From Arthrobacter pascens (GTDB lineage: Bacteria; Actinomycetota; Actinomycetes; Actinomycetales; Micrococcaceae), in contig NZ_JAFHKT010000151.1 in NCBI RefSeq assembly GCF_017052465.1, forward strand, positions 310,001-374,000: a DNA stretch of 64,000 bases, given 5' to 3'. Made by a program: the position numbers and the translations under genes. This document shows, piece after piece, positions 25,688 through 34,060 of the stretch. The first letter of the stretch is position 1. Each line of letters starts with the position of its first letter. The notes under the pieces are model-generated. The model was given only the letters and a program-made list of their open reading frames with translations. It was not told where the DNA came from and did not search any database.

Positions 25688-26733
25688 CCGGTTCGCCCAT
25701 AGCAAACCGATCTCCGGTCATCGATGCACACGGACACCTCGTGCCCCCGTCACTGCTCAGCCGCATCGGCGCGGCACGCCGGTTCCTTCCCGATGTCGAG
25801 GTCGTCCGTCATGGAGACCGGCTTTCAGCGCTGTCCATGCCCGGCCTGGATGTCATCCGACCGGTCGTCGAGGGCCTGACAGATCCCTCCTTTGCAGAAC
25901 AGTGGATGAACGAACACGGCATTGATGGTCAGGTCGTCGCGACCTGGGCGGACTGGTTCGGCTACGAACTGGGCGCCGCGCAGGGCGCCTACTGGACCCG
26001 CCTCGTCAACGACCTGCAAATGGAAGAACTTCGGTCGAAACGGTTTCTGCCGCTGGCAATCTTGCCGCTGCAAGACACGGCGGCGTCCATTGCTGAAGCG
26101 GCCAGGGCGCACGACTTGGGATACAGGGCCGTGACGATAGGCTGTTCGGCTGCCGGTGACGAGCTGGACAATGTGCGTCTGGAACCGGTCTGGGAGGCCC
26201 TTGCCGGTCTGGGGCTCGGCGTGGTTATGCACCCGAGCTACCACGCTACCGACCAACGCACCAGCGGACTGGGCCTGCCCAACACGGTCGGCCGTCCGCA
26301 CGACACGGATATCGCCGTGGCGAGATTGCTCTTCTCAGGCGTACTCAAACGGAACCCGGGTACGAAACTGCTCCTGATGCATGGCGGAGGTTCGATTCCT
26401 CTTCTCTGGGGACGGCTACAGCGCAATGCTGCGATCGCGGGTGTGGAGGATCCGGATTCCGGGCGGCAGTCATTGTGGCTCGACACCGTTGTGTACCGTC
26501 CGGACGCCCTTCGCTTTCTCGTAAACGAATTCGGATCCGACCGTGTCCTCCTGGGCTCTGACCATCCCTTTCCTATCCGCGATCCCGAGCCGCTCGCCAT
26601 CGTCAAGAACGCGAATCTCGGTCAGCGCGCAGAGGCACAAATTCTATCGACCAATGCACAGGAGTTCTTCCAATGGCACGACGTCCGTGCGCGGGAGCCT
26701 CAACTACCAGCAACACATAAGGAGATCGCATGA
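25684..26733 (+). CDS. Amidohydrolase 2-family enzyme (ACMSD-like decarboxylase/hydrolase)
   Basis: A 349-residue metal-dependent TIM-barrel enzyme. VIDAHGHLVPPSLL (residues 12-25) is the HxH motif, VVMHPS and LLMHGGG supply further histidines, and GSDHPFP supplies the late Asp. This arrangement is that of amino-carboxymuconate-semialdehyde decarboxylase and related gamma-resorcylate or 5-carboxyvanillate decarboxylases, which also include hydrolases. It starts at GTG 25684 overlapping the ATPase stop. Family members often act on aromatic or ring-opened carboxylates, so a decarboxylation or ring-product step is plausible. The substrate is unknown. Confidence 0.82.
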   Translation: MTGSPIANRSPVIDAHGHLVPPSLLSRIGAARRFLPDVEVVRHGDRLSALSMPGLDVIRPVVEGLTDPSFAEQWMNEHGIDGQVVATWADWFGYELGAAQGAYWTRLVNDLQMEELRSKRFLPLAILPLQDTAASIAEAARAHDLGYRAVTIGCSAAGDELDNVRLEPVWEALAGLGLGVVMHPSYHATDQRTSGLGLPNTVGRPHDTDIAVARLLFSGVLKRNPGTKLLLMHGGGSIPLLWGRLQRNAAIAGVEDPDSGRQSLWLDTVVYRPDALRFLVNEFGSDRVLLGSDHPFPIRDPEPLAIVKNANLGQRAEAQILSTNAQEFFQWHDVRAREPQLPATHKEIA

Positions 26734-27239
26734 CCATCGAACAAACCGCCACATTGAGCGCGGAACCAAGCGTGCTTCCAACGAAGGAAGTCATCACGGC
26801 AGGGGAGCGGCGAATCGAGTTTCACCGCGTCGAGGGGCTCGAAAACATTGCCTCGGTGATCGGCGGCACCGAACACCTCGTATGCTTCGACGTCAACGAC
26901 AATCGAATCCAGCCCAGCAACTACAACAAGGCAGACGGAGCCCCCCTCCGGATGCTGGACTCACCGGCCGCTAAGGTTGACGTTTCCAAACGCAGCGTCG
27001 AGGACATGGGATTTTGGCACCGAAGTGCCGATTTCAGCGAAGTCATCATCTGCATCAAAGGCGCACTGCGCTGGGAAACCGAACTGGGAACGCACGTACT
27101 GACCGCCGGCAAGGTTCTATCCATCCCACGCGGTGTCGCCCACCGCAGCGCGCTGTGCGAAGAATCCGGCGATGAGAATATCCTGATCGAGGTGAAAATC
27201 TCGGGCGATCTCACCTATACCGGCCCGGAACAGCCATGA
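26730..27239 (+). CDS. Cupin-domain protein
   Basis: A 169-residue single cupin. The core (residues about 88-155: MGFWHRSADFSEVIICIKGALRWETELGTHVLTAGKVLSIPRGVAHRSAL) has the first motif with His/Glu-like positions and the second motif PRGVAHR. An N-terminal half without clear homology precedes it. It is coupled by ATGA overlaps on both sides, so its product is needed with the two amidohydrolases. It could be a metal-dependent dioxygenase or isomerase acting on the same substrate, or a non-catalytic sensor. Nothing in the sequence decides this. Confidence 0.75.
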   Translation: MTIEQTATLSAEPSVLPTKEVITAGERRIEFHRVEGLENIASVIGGTEHLVCFDVNDNRIQPSNYNKADGAPLRMLDSPAAKVDVSKRSVEDMGFWHRSADFSEVIICIKGALRWETELGTHVLTAGKVLSIPRGVAHRSALCEESGDENILIEVKISGDLTYTGPEQP

Positions 27240-28651
27240 CCGCGGCTAACGACGGGGTCGACGTAGACCTGGTGATCAGGAACATCGAGTTCCTTATTAC
27301 CGTCGACCCGGAACGGCGGATCCTCAGGAACGCCACCGTTGTCGTTGACGGCGGCCGTTTCGTGTGGATAGGCAGGGACAATGAGATGCCCCCGACCTAC
27401 CGGGCGCGGCGGATCTTGGACGGGTCCAGATTCGTGGGAACCCCCGGCATGATCGATTGCCATCAACATTCCTCGTTCCAGCTCGCCCGTGGCCTCGCGG
27501 ACGAGGCAAACGCCCGCGAATTCCTCATCGACAGAATGTACCCCTACGAGGCCGTGCTGGACGACAACGATGTGAGGGTAAGCGCCACTCTGGCCTCGAG
27601 GGAAATGTTGTTGCACGGCACGACATGTTTCGCAGACCCAGGGAACAACCACCCCTCAGCAACCGTAGAGGCCGTGACAAAGACAGGGCAGCGAATGGTC
27701 CTGGCCAGAAGCGCTTTCGACCTTCGCGGTTCGGACTTTGGGGTGGTGCCCGAATCCATGGTTTCCACGCCCGAACAGGCGCAGAGACAGGCACAGGAAC
27801 TCATCGACGAATTCGATGGCTCTCTGGGCGGACGGATCCGGACGTCCGTGAGTTTCCGTGGCCTGAACAACAGCAGCGATGACCTCATCAAAGGGCTATC
27901 CGAAGTGGCCACTGCTGCTGGCGCGGTCTTACAAACCCATGCAGCGTTCAGTTACTCAACTCACGACGCCTCCGTAGCCAAGTACGGAATGAGCGAAATC
28001 TCACGGCTGGCCAGTCTCGGCGTACTGAACGAACGGACGATGCTCGTCCACTGCGGCTGGCTGGAACCCGGGGAACTGCGTTTACTCCAGGAGACCGGTG
28101 CCGGCGTCGTGGCGGCACCTTCGTCGAGCATGCACAACGGGTACGGAAATCTTTCCAGAGGATTCGCGCCTGAGCTCCGCGCCCTTGGCGTGCCGGTCGG
28201 ATTGGGCAGCGATCATGCATGCTCCGGACCGGTCGACCTCGTCCGGGAAATGTTCCTCGTGACCTGCGGCTACAAGGAAGCGCGCGCGAACCCGCGCGTC
28301 ATGCCCCCTGAAGCGGCCGTCGAGATGGCTACCATCGACGCGGCTAGGATCTTGGGCCTAGAGGATGAGATCGGTTCCATCGAAGTTGGAAAGCGGGCCG
28401 ATCTCGTACTCTTTGACACTGACGATCCGTCTTGGCAGCCCCTGTACAACCCGGTATCGAACCTCGTTTACTCCGCCACGGGGTCAACAGCTGACACCGT
28501 TCTCGTTGACGGCCAGGTCGTAGCACTGGGCGGTCGCTTGGTTTCATGCAACGAGGCCGATCTCGTTGCGGAGGGCCGCGAAACAGCGTCTAAGCTCTAC
28601 GGGAAACTGGACGGCGACCGGCTTGTGACCTCCCGCTGGAGCTATTCATGA
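27236..28651 (+). CDS. Amidohydrolase, ATZ/TRZ - guanine/cytosine deaminase superfamily
   Basis: A 471-residue amidohydrolase with an N-terminal composite beta domain (DLVIRNIEFLITVDPERRILRNATVVVDGGRFVWIG). The metal site is HQHSSF (near 78-83), with His of LVHCGWLEPGEL and Asp of LGSDHACSG, and the C-terminal IEVGKRADLVLFD. HQH replaces the commoner HxH context NxHTH, and GSDHACSG replaces GTDG, so it is an outlying member. The superfamily deaminates or dechlorinates N-heterocycles such as s-triazines, guanine and cytosine. It is the last gene of the operon and its start overlaps the cupin stop. Confidence 0.85.
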   Translation: MTAANDGVDVDLVIRNIEFLITVDPERRILRNATVVVDGGRFVWIGRDNEMPPTYRARRILDGSRFVGTPGMIDCHQHSSFQLARGLADEANAREFLIDRMYPYEAVLDDNDVRVSATLASREMLLHGTTCFADPGNNHPSATVEAVTKTGQRMVLARSAFDLRGSDFGVVPESMVSTPEQAQRQAQELIDEFDGSLGGRIRTSVSFRGLNNSSDDLIKGLSEVATAAGAVLQTHAAFSYSTHDASVAKYGMSEISRLASLGVLNERTMLVHCGWLEPGELRLLQETGAGVVAAPSSSMHNGYGNLSRGFAPELRALGVPVGLGSDHACSGPVDLVREMFLVTCGYKEARANPRVMPPEAAVEMATIDAARILGLEDEIGSIEVGKRADLVLFDTDDPSWQPLYNPVSNLVYSATGSTADTVLVDGQVVALGGRLVSCNEADLVAEGRETASKLYGKLDGDRLVTSRWSYS

Positions 28652-28879
28652 CTCTGGAAGGCCCTGAAGATCCAACCAGTGCGTGAACGCCGCGGCGGCC
28701 GTGGCCGACGGCGACCCTGATGTGGACGTCGTCGGCCATGGGACCTGGACCTTCCGAACATGAATCGCGGTCACCGGCATCAACAAAATCCAAGGTCTGA
28801 TACCGGACCATGCTCCGCTCGCCCGACTTCAGCAATACAACAGTCGCTCTAGCGCGCACGACTCGAAACAGGAGGAAAC

Positions 28880-29383
28880 ATGGTGGTGCAGACCCTAGGG
28901 AATCTGGATACGGGCGTCGGGCTCGCGTCACCGGGTCAAGCCAAGGGCCCTACCAGAGTCACGGTCGCGGGTCCGGTTGCACAGCGCGATGCTCTGGGAC
29001 GCCTGATCGGGTTATCCACGGCTCACTTGTCCCTGTCGGGCGTCGAGGCGGCCGACAGTGTTTGGGCGGCAATTGCCGAACTGGAGAAGGAACGTCTTCA
29101 TGTAGCCGCGGTGTCGACCGGGCGGCGTATGACCCTCTACGCCCGGAAGGGCAGTCGACTGCTGGAGGCTCATCTACTCAATTTCCGCGAGGATGTATAT
29201 GAGAGCAGGCTAAGAATAAGACTTCACAAGCAGCTGCAGAATCAGCGCCGTTCCGCCACGGCTGATGCGCTTCTCGAGCAGCTTCACCGGGATGTAGCAG
29301 CCACGGGAGAATCGGCCGAGCTTCATTACCCGGCGTCGTTGGCACCCCAAGCGCCGCCTCAAGAAGCCGGAATCAATTCATGA
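28880..29383 (+). CDS. Unrecognised 167-residue protein
   Basis: The gene has a near-perfect ribosome site, AGGAGG four bases before ATG 28880, and overlaps the next gene by ATGA, so I take it as real. It has a short beta-rich N-terminal part (PTRVTVAGPVAQRDALGRLIGLSTAHLSLSGVEAADSVWAAIAELEKERL). A helical, basic part follows (EDVYESRLRIRLHKQLQNQRRSATADALLEQLHRDV). I recognise no domain. The basic helical part could bind nucleic acid. It lies between a catabolic operon and a recombinase remnant. Confidence 0.65.
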   Translation: MVVQTLGNLDTGVGLASPGQAKGPTRVTVAGPVAQRDALGRLIGLSTAHLSLSGVEAADSVWAAIAELEKERLHVAAVSTGRRMTLYARKGSRLLEAHLLNFREDVYESRLRIRLHKQLQNQRRSATADALLEQLHRDVAATGESAELHYPASLAPQAPPQEAGINS

Positions 29384-29571
29384 GTGCCCAACGAATCCCG
29401 GTTTGGGCGGTACAACGCGTAGCTGCAGTCATCACCGTGGAAAACCGCGCGGGGCGCCCTACGCCCGACGTGGCCGCACTGGCACGCCTAGCAGGCCTAA
29501 GCAGGAGTCTCGTTCGGCGTTGCCTTGCCGCCCGTCAAAACAATCAGGTGAGATCAACGGCTGCTCCCTAG
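29380..29571 (+). CDS. Small protein with a possible helix-turn-helix
   Basis: A 63-residue basic protein starting in the stop codon of the previous gene (ATGA). PTPDVAALARLAGLSRSLVRRCLAARQ (about residues 27-53) resembles a helix-turn-helix with the turn at LAGLS. It could act with the preceding protein. Function unknown. Confidence 0.5.
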   Translation: MSAQRIPVWAVQRVAAVITVENRAGRPTPDVAALARLAGLSRSLVRRCLAARQNNQVRSTAAP

Positions 29572-29579
29572 CGTGTTCC

Positions 29580-29790
29580 CGTATGTCGGTCACTGCCGAA
29601 GGCTGGACATCACCATTTTGGACCGGCTTGGGCGGTCCACCGTGCTCGGGCTTATCGATGAGTTGCGTAGCCGGGCGTCAACCTCCGCGTCCTGGACCTC
29701 GGTGGCCGAAACGTCGAACCGGCAGGCCATGGGAACGATGGTCTTTACCGTGATGGCGCAGGTGGCCTGTTTGAACCCTGAATTTTGTTG
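29580..29790 (+). pseudogene. Serine recombinase (resolvase/invertase) fragment
   Basis: RLDITILDRLGRSTVLGLIDELRSR and, after a frame change through RGVNLRVLDLGGRN, AMGTMVFTVMAQVA are the conserved DRLGRS and MGTMVFTVMAQVAQ blocks of the resolvase catalytic domain. The N-terminal serine motif and the C-terminal DNA-binding domain are absent. It is a truncated, frameshifted remnant marking past mobile DNA. Confidence 0.72.
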
Positions 29791-29907
29791 ATGAAAGCCT
29801 GTCTCCATGCACTAGGGGAGGACGCAGAGTTGTTCAGACCGGCATGGGTGCTCCACTTTGTAAACCCTGTCCGTCCTGCGATTGGAAAATGATGGAGTGC
29901 CTGCGGT

Positions 29908-30996
29908 TCACGGAAACATGGCGAGGAAGATGAAGGCCGCGAAGAGTACGAGGTGAATGCTTCCCTGCAGCCGTGTTGCCCGGCCCGGAACAACTGTCAG
30001 CGTGCCTACCGCCACGGTCAGGGCGAGCAGGACAATTTGAGTGCCATCCAGGCCCAGGGTCAATGGTCCTTCAATCCAGACGGATGCGATGGCGATCGCC
30101 GGGACCGTGAGTCCGATGCTGGCGATCGCTGAGCCGTAACCCAGATTCAGGCTCGTCTGGAGCCGACCCAACCTGGCGGCGCGCGTCGCAGCCAGGCCCT
30201 CAGGTAACAACACGAGCAGCGCTATGACGACTCCGACGAAGGACTCGGGAATTCCTGCCCGGGTCACGGCAGTCTCGATGACCGGCGACACTGTTTTGGC
30301 CAAGCCGACGACCGATACTAGTGCAGCCCCTAGCAGGCCGAGGCTGACCAGGGCGGCCCGCCGTGTGGGCGGAGGCGCGTGAGCATCTCTTACTGCATCA
30401 CCATGAGTGGCGACCGGCAGAAAAAAATCACGGTGGCGCACGGTCTGGGTCAGGACGAACAGCGCGTACAGGAGCAGGGACGCGGCCGCAGCGAAACCGA
30501 GCTGCAGTGGTGAGAATTCGGGCCCGGGCCGGGAAGACGTGAAGGTGGGTAACACCAGAGTCAGGGTGGCGAGCGTGGCGATGACGGCCAAAGCCGCGCC
30601 GCTTCCCTCAGGATTGAAGCGGGTAATGCCGTGACGGATGGCACCCACGAGCAGCGCCAGCCCTACAATTCCATTGGCGGTGATCATCACAGCCGCGAAA
30701 ACAGTGTCCCGTGCCAGTGAGTGGCTGCCGGGACCCCCAGCCGCTATCAGCGTGACGATCAGCGCGACCTCGATGACGGTGACGGCTACAGCCAGGACGA
30801 GGGAGCCGAACGGCTCGCCCACGCGGTGGGCAATTATTTCGGCGTGATGAACAGCTGCGAGGACGGCAGCCACCAGAACGGCTCCGATAAAAACAGCGAG
30901 GAGGGGTTCGGGGGAGATCTGCCACGTCAGCGCGAGGGCCACGAGAGCCGCAATCGGAACCACCGCGGTCCACTTGGAGCGAAGCGTGCCGGTCAC
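29908..30996 (-). CDS. Calcium/proton antiporter family (ChaA-like) ionic transporter
   Basis: A 362-residue membrane protein with about 11 spans and two internal repeats. AEIIAHRVGEPFGSLVLAVAVTVIEVALIVTLI and the later VGVVIALLVLLPEGLAATRAARLGRLQTSLNLGYGSAIASIGLTVPAIAIASVWI contain the conserved acidic GEPFGSLVLAxAVTxIE and LLPEG motifs of the CaCA superfamily, closest to ChaA. GTG 30996 begins at VTGTLRSKWTAVVPIAALV, the usual N-terminus. Earlier in-frame starts up to 31191 would run into the terC promoter. It should extrude Ca2+, Na+ or K+ in exchange for protons. Confidence 0.82.
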   Translation of the reverse strand: MTGTLRSKWTAVVPIAALVALALTWQISPEPLLAVFIGAVLVAAVLAAVHHAEIIAHRVGEPFGSLVLAVAVTVIEVALIVTLIAAGGPGSHSLARDTVFAAVMITANGIVGLALLVGAIRHGITRFNPEGSGAALAVIATLATLTLVLPTFTSSRPGPEFSPLQLGFAAAASLLLYALFVLTQTVRHRDFFLPVATHGDAVRDAHAPPPTRRAALVSLGLLGAALVSVVGLAKTVSPVIETAVTRAGIPESFVGVVIALLVLLPEGLAATRAARLGRLQTSLNLGYGSAIASIGLTVPAIAIASVWIEGPLTLGLDGTQIVLLALTVAVGTLTVVPGRATRLQGSIHLVLFAAFIFLAMFP

Positions 30997-31153
30997 GGTC
31001 TCAGCCCCGCTCCGGAACCGGACCCGGCCGGCATTGGCGGCGACATCATGCAAGGTCCTGTCATGACCACCACTATGGCCGCAGACGGCCCTAGTGACAA
31101 TGAGCATCCCGGGAAGCGGAATTTGCCGTTCCGGTTCCAAGAAACAACGTCGG

Positions 31154-31169
31154 TTACACTTCGTAAGTG
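31154..31169 (+). promoter_or_regulatory. -10 element and leaderless start of terC
   Basis: TACACT (31155-31160) is a good -10 hexamer ending six bases before the GTG start at 31167. No ribosome site precedes that GTG. Transcription would begin at or next to the start codon, giving a leaderless mRNA, which is common in actinobacteria. No clear -35 is seen at the right distance. Confidence 0.4.
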
Positions 31170-32069
31170 GACTTAGCATTTGAACTGACACCGGACCTTG
31201 CCGTTGCCTTCGTTACGCTTTTCGTGCTCGAGATCGTCCTGGGCGTGGATAACGTCATCTTCATCTCGATCCTGGCCAGCAAGCTGCCCGTGGAGCAGCA
31301 GGCCAAGGCCCGCAACCTCGGTCTCACCCTGGGGATGCTGATGCGGATCGTGCTGCTGTTCGCCGCGTCCTGGATCATCAGCCTGACGAACGAACTGTTT
31401 GAGCTCTTCGGTAAGGGCTTTTCGGGCAGGGACCTGATCCTGATTTTCGGCGGTCTGTTCCTGGTCTACAAGGCAGTCACCGAGATCCACGAAAAACTCG
31501 AAGGACGCGAGTCACACGGCCCGGGCCGGGTCACCAGCGTGACGTTTGGTGCCGTCCTGACCCAGATCATCCTGCTGGACATGGTGTTTTCCTTCGATTC
31601 GGTGATCACCGCCGTCGGCATGGTGGATAATCTCCTGGTCATAGTCACCGCGGTCCTGCTCTCGTTCAGCGTCATGCTCTTCTCCTCGAAGTTCATTTTC
31701 TCCTTCGTGAACCGGCACCCCACCGTGAAGATGCTGGCCCTGGCCTTCCTGGTGCTGATCGGAACGTTCCTCATCGCCGACGGATTCGAGGTCAAGATCG
31801 ACAAGGCCCTGATCTACGGCCCGATGGCCTTCGCCATCGTCGTCGAGGCCCTGAACCTGACCTACAAACGACGCCAGGAAAAACTCGCAGGTGAAATCAT
31901 CGAACCGGTCCATCTCCGCCACGCGTACTCCAAGGCCGATGACCGCGACGCCGTCGCCGCCGCCACGTCAACCGGTCCGGAAGCCGGGCAAGTCTGCCTT
32001 TCCCGCAAACCCGTGACCGGCCGAATCGTCGACGGAGATGGTCACCAGGAACCCGCCGGCCTGGGATAA
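31167..32069 (+). CDS. TerC/Alx family integral membrane protein
   Basis: A 300-residue protein with about seven to nine spans. Both family motifs are present: VLEIVLGVDNVIFISILASKLP (near residue 20) and QIILLDMVFSFDSVITAVGMVDN (near 130-152), with conserved acidic residues in membrane helices. TerC proteins export manganese or other metals and assist metallation of exoenzymes; the family name comes from tellurite resistance. The C-terminal tail of about 60 residues is polar and variable. It diverges from the cation antiporter gene. Confidence 0.9.
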   Translation: MDLAFELTPDLAVAFVTLFVLEIVLGVDNVIFISILASKLPVEQQAKARNLGLTLGMLMRIVLLFAASWIISLTNELFELFGKGFSGRDLILIFGGLFLVYKAVTEIHEKLEGRESHGPGRVTSVTFGAVLTQIILLDMVFSFDSVITAVGMVDNLLVIVTAVLLSFSVMLFSSKFIFSFVNRHPTVKMLALAFLVLIGTFLIADGFEVKIDKALIYGPMAFAIVVEALNLTYKRRQEKLAGEIIEPVHLRHAYSKADDRDAVAAATSTGPEAGQVCLSRKPVTGRIVDGDGHQEPAGLG

Positions 32070-32473
32070 GCCGAACTTGGGGATCCCCTCTTCCTGCCGC
32101 CAGGGCTGACACGGCGCGTCTAGAGCTGGACATGAGCTGCCGCCACTGGGCTCGTCACTCCTCGGAACCGCCCGTTCCAGCGTTCGGGGGTTCTTCGGGA
32201 GGCCGAAACGCGTGCCACTCGGCCCGAGGGTCGTAAAGCGAGCTCGTCGCCTCCACGTGCGCCGCGCAAGCCAGCAGGCCACGGATCACTTAGTGCACGA
32301 ATTGTTCATGGACGAAACTCTCTGGTAGCTTTTCTATCGTCCTCTCGGCAGGTATGCCCCCAAATGCCTGCCGGGAGGAAGCGCCGAATCGGAGAACCCT
32401 GGGTGAAGTAATAGGGGACAGGCCGCCCATGCAGATTGAAGCTAGGTTTTCCTCTTAACAGCGAGAAGGTTCC
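32070..32473. other. Intergenic region with a promoter-hairpin element
   Basis: 404 bp between terC and the AraC gene. The left 200 bp hold nothing I can support. The right part contains the first copy of the repeated promoter plus hairpin (32293-32378), then a leader of about 95 bases to the AraC start. Confidence 0.5.
32293..32378 (+). promoter_or_regulatory. Repeated promoter plus 5' hairpin element, copy A
   Basis: GTGCACGAATTGTTC opens the element. -35 TTGTTC (32302-32307) and -10 TAGCTT (32326-32331) are 18 bp apart. The transcript would begin near 32338 and at once form a 12-bp stem: CCTCTCGGCAGG (32341-32352) with CCTGCCGGGAGG (32367-32378). The loop is TATGCCCCCAAATG. A second copy with the same layout stands at 36856. 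Here the AraC-type gene follows. Confidence 0.6.
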
Positions 32474-33529
32474 ATGGAACACATCCCTGCCTCCTGCGAT
32501 GACGCTGGCGGGTTGGGTGCGGGGGAACCGCAGAGTGGGCTGATCCGGCGCTACGGCGTTCCGGCCGGGCTGAATCCGGAGGAAAGATTTGAACACTGGC
32601 GCACTTGGTACGGCAGTGCAGTTGATACTCCCATGCGGCTGGAAAAAGTCGAAAATTCAGTGCATCGCAATTTTAGTCCAACCGCTTCAAGCTTGGGTGG
32701 TCCCGGTTTCAGCATTGTTGAGCTTGTAAATGAGCCAGTGGCTGGCTACTGGAACCGGGATTCATGTTCTGGGGAAATCAGGCTTGTACATTTCAAAACT
32801 TCATCGGCCGAATTCAACTTCTCAGGACGTTCAGAAGTGATCTCTCCTGGCACAGTGAGGTTTCTGGATCTTTCTTCCGGTGGCGGCTTCAATGCGCCCG
32901 CCGGATTGGCCACGGTGCAGATCAACATCGACCGTAGCCTGCTTGGCCTGGACGAAAAGTCGGTGAAGCGACTACAGAGAATCGCCGATATCAGGGAGAA
33001 CCCGCTGGTCCGGGGATTGCTTCTTCCCGGGTTGTCGGACTGGCAGCGGACGGGTCTCGATCGGGAGATGCACCGGCTCGGGCCGGTAGTCCGGTCCCTG
33101 ATGGCGGCCCTGATCAGTTCCGTCCTGGAGGCCCCCGCCGAGGCCAGCGACCTCAAACCGGTTCGCCTCGCGGCGGTCAAGAAGTTCATACATAGGAACT
33201 TCAGAAACCAAGACCTTGATGTGGACGCCGTAGTGGCATACTCGTTCCTTTCCCGCCGCGCGCTCTACTACCTCTTTGAAGATGAAGGTCTGCCCGTGAA
33301 CGGGTACATCCGCGCCCTCAGGACACTGGAGGCAGTCGATCTCCTCACGGACCCCAACTCCAGGAGACGTTCCCTGGCAGGCATAGCAGACGCCAGCGGC
33401 TTCAAGACCCTGCAAGCCATGCGGCGTGCCGTAAAAGAGTCAACTGGCTCCTCTCTTAAGGAATTGCAGGAGAACCCCGAAGTGCTGCGAAGTCGCGCGC
33501 ATGAACTCAGGAAACTGATCGGGACTTAG
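32474..33529 (+). CDS. AraC-family transcriptional regulator
   Basis: A 351-residue protein. The N-terminal half resembles the AraC-binding-like (AraC_binding_2) domain, with FDLS-type strands (EVISPGTVRFLDLSSGGGF). The C-terminal AraC DNA-binding domain (about 235-345) contains VKKFIHRNFRNQDLDVDAVVAYSFLSRRALYYLFEDEGLPVNGYIRALRTLEAVDLL and a second helix-turn-helix, SLAGIADASGFKTLQAMRRAVKESTGSSLKEL. ATG 32474 has GAGAAGG four bases upstream. The promoter-hairpin element in its leader suggests a structured 5' UTR. The inducer is unknown. Confidence 0.88.
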   Translation: MEHIPASCDDAGGLGAGEPQSGLIRRYGVPAGLNPEERFEHWRTWYGSAVDTPMRLEKVENSVHRNFSPTASSLGGPGFSIVELVNEPVAGYWNRDSCSGEIRLVHFKTSSAEFNFSGRSEVISPGTVRFLDLSSGGGFNAPAGLATVQINIDRSLLGLDEKSVKRLQRIADIRENPLVRGLLLPGLSDWQRTGLDREMHRLGPVVRSLMAALISSVLEAPAEASDLKPVRLAAVKKFIHRNFRNQDLDVDAVVAYSFLSRRALYYLFEDEGLPVNGYIRALRTLEAVDLLTDPNSRRRSLAGIADASGFKTLQAMRRAVKESTGSSLKELQENPEVLRSRAHELRKLIGT

Positions 33530-34060
33530 CGTGGATGCCGGGCATGCTAAGCGGCGAAGTGCTGCCCGCGACTGCTGCGCGAAGTCCCCCCACGAAACCG
33601 GGGCCCGACAAGTAGTCGCCAGCCAATGTCCTGCCCCTGAAATCTCGCTTCAGACGTCGCCGGATTGTTTCAAGGATCTGCTCTGCGGTCTTGCTCCAGA
33701 TGAAGGTTTGGGTTCTCGCTCCATGCTTTGACCCGGTTGTCGATGTCTGCCGCCAATGCATTGCACGGGAGGCCTCATTGAGCTTCAAAGATTGCACGCA
33801 CTGAAAGCTGTCGCCAGTTGCTCCCGGCGTCACCAGCCGTAGGATTTTTACAGAACCGCAGATGGTGGAAGCCGGAACGGGAACCACAGCACTTTCCGAG
33901 CGTCTGCCCGATGTAAGGAGGCCTTCGGCCGGAAAGCACATCCGGCTCACAGGTTCTTCGAAAGCACGCGGAGCAGTGTTGACCCGCGGTTCGATAAGGG
34001 GATCGCATTGAGGCGCATCATGGCGACAAGTCCCCAGCACGACAGTGAGCGGAAGGCAGA
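33530..34060. other. Gap containing an IS630-type remnant
   Basis: 531 bp between the AraC gene and a small gene. The only recognisable content is the transposase tail described at 33620-33775. The rest shows no gene. The promoter for 34061 must lie near the right end. Confidence 0.5.
33620..33775 (-). pseudogene. IS630-family transposase C-terminal remnant
   Basis: Read on the minus strand, LAADIDNRVKAWSENPN is followed in the next frame by TFIWSKTAEQILETIRRRLKR. Together these match the C-terminus of IS630-type DDE transposases (LxxDIxxWIxxWNENPxPFxWTKTADEIL). A one-base frameshift falls between the two parts and the rest of the gene is missing. Confidence 0.7.

Noticed and set aside
31000-31166. 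Manganese riboswitch before terC
   Set aside because: The short space has no yybP-ykoY-type stem set and the -10 lies next to the start codon.
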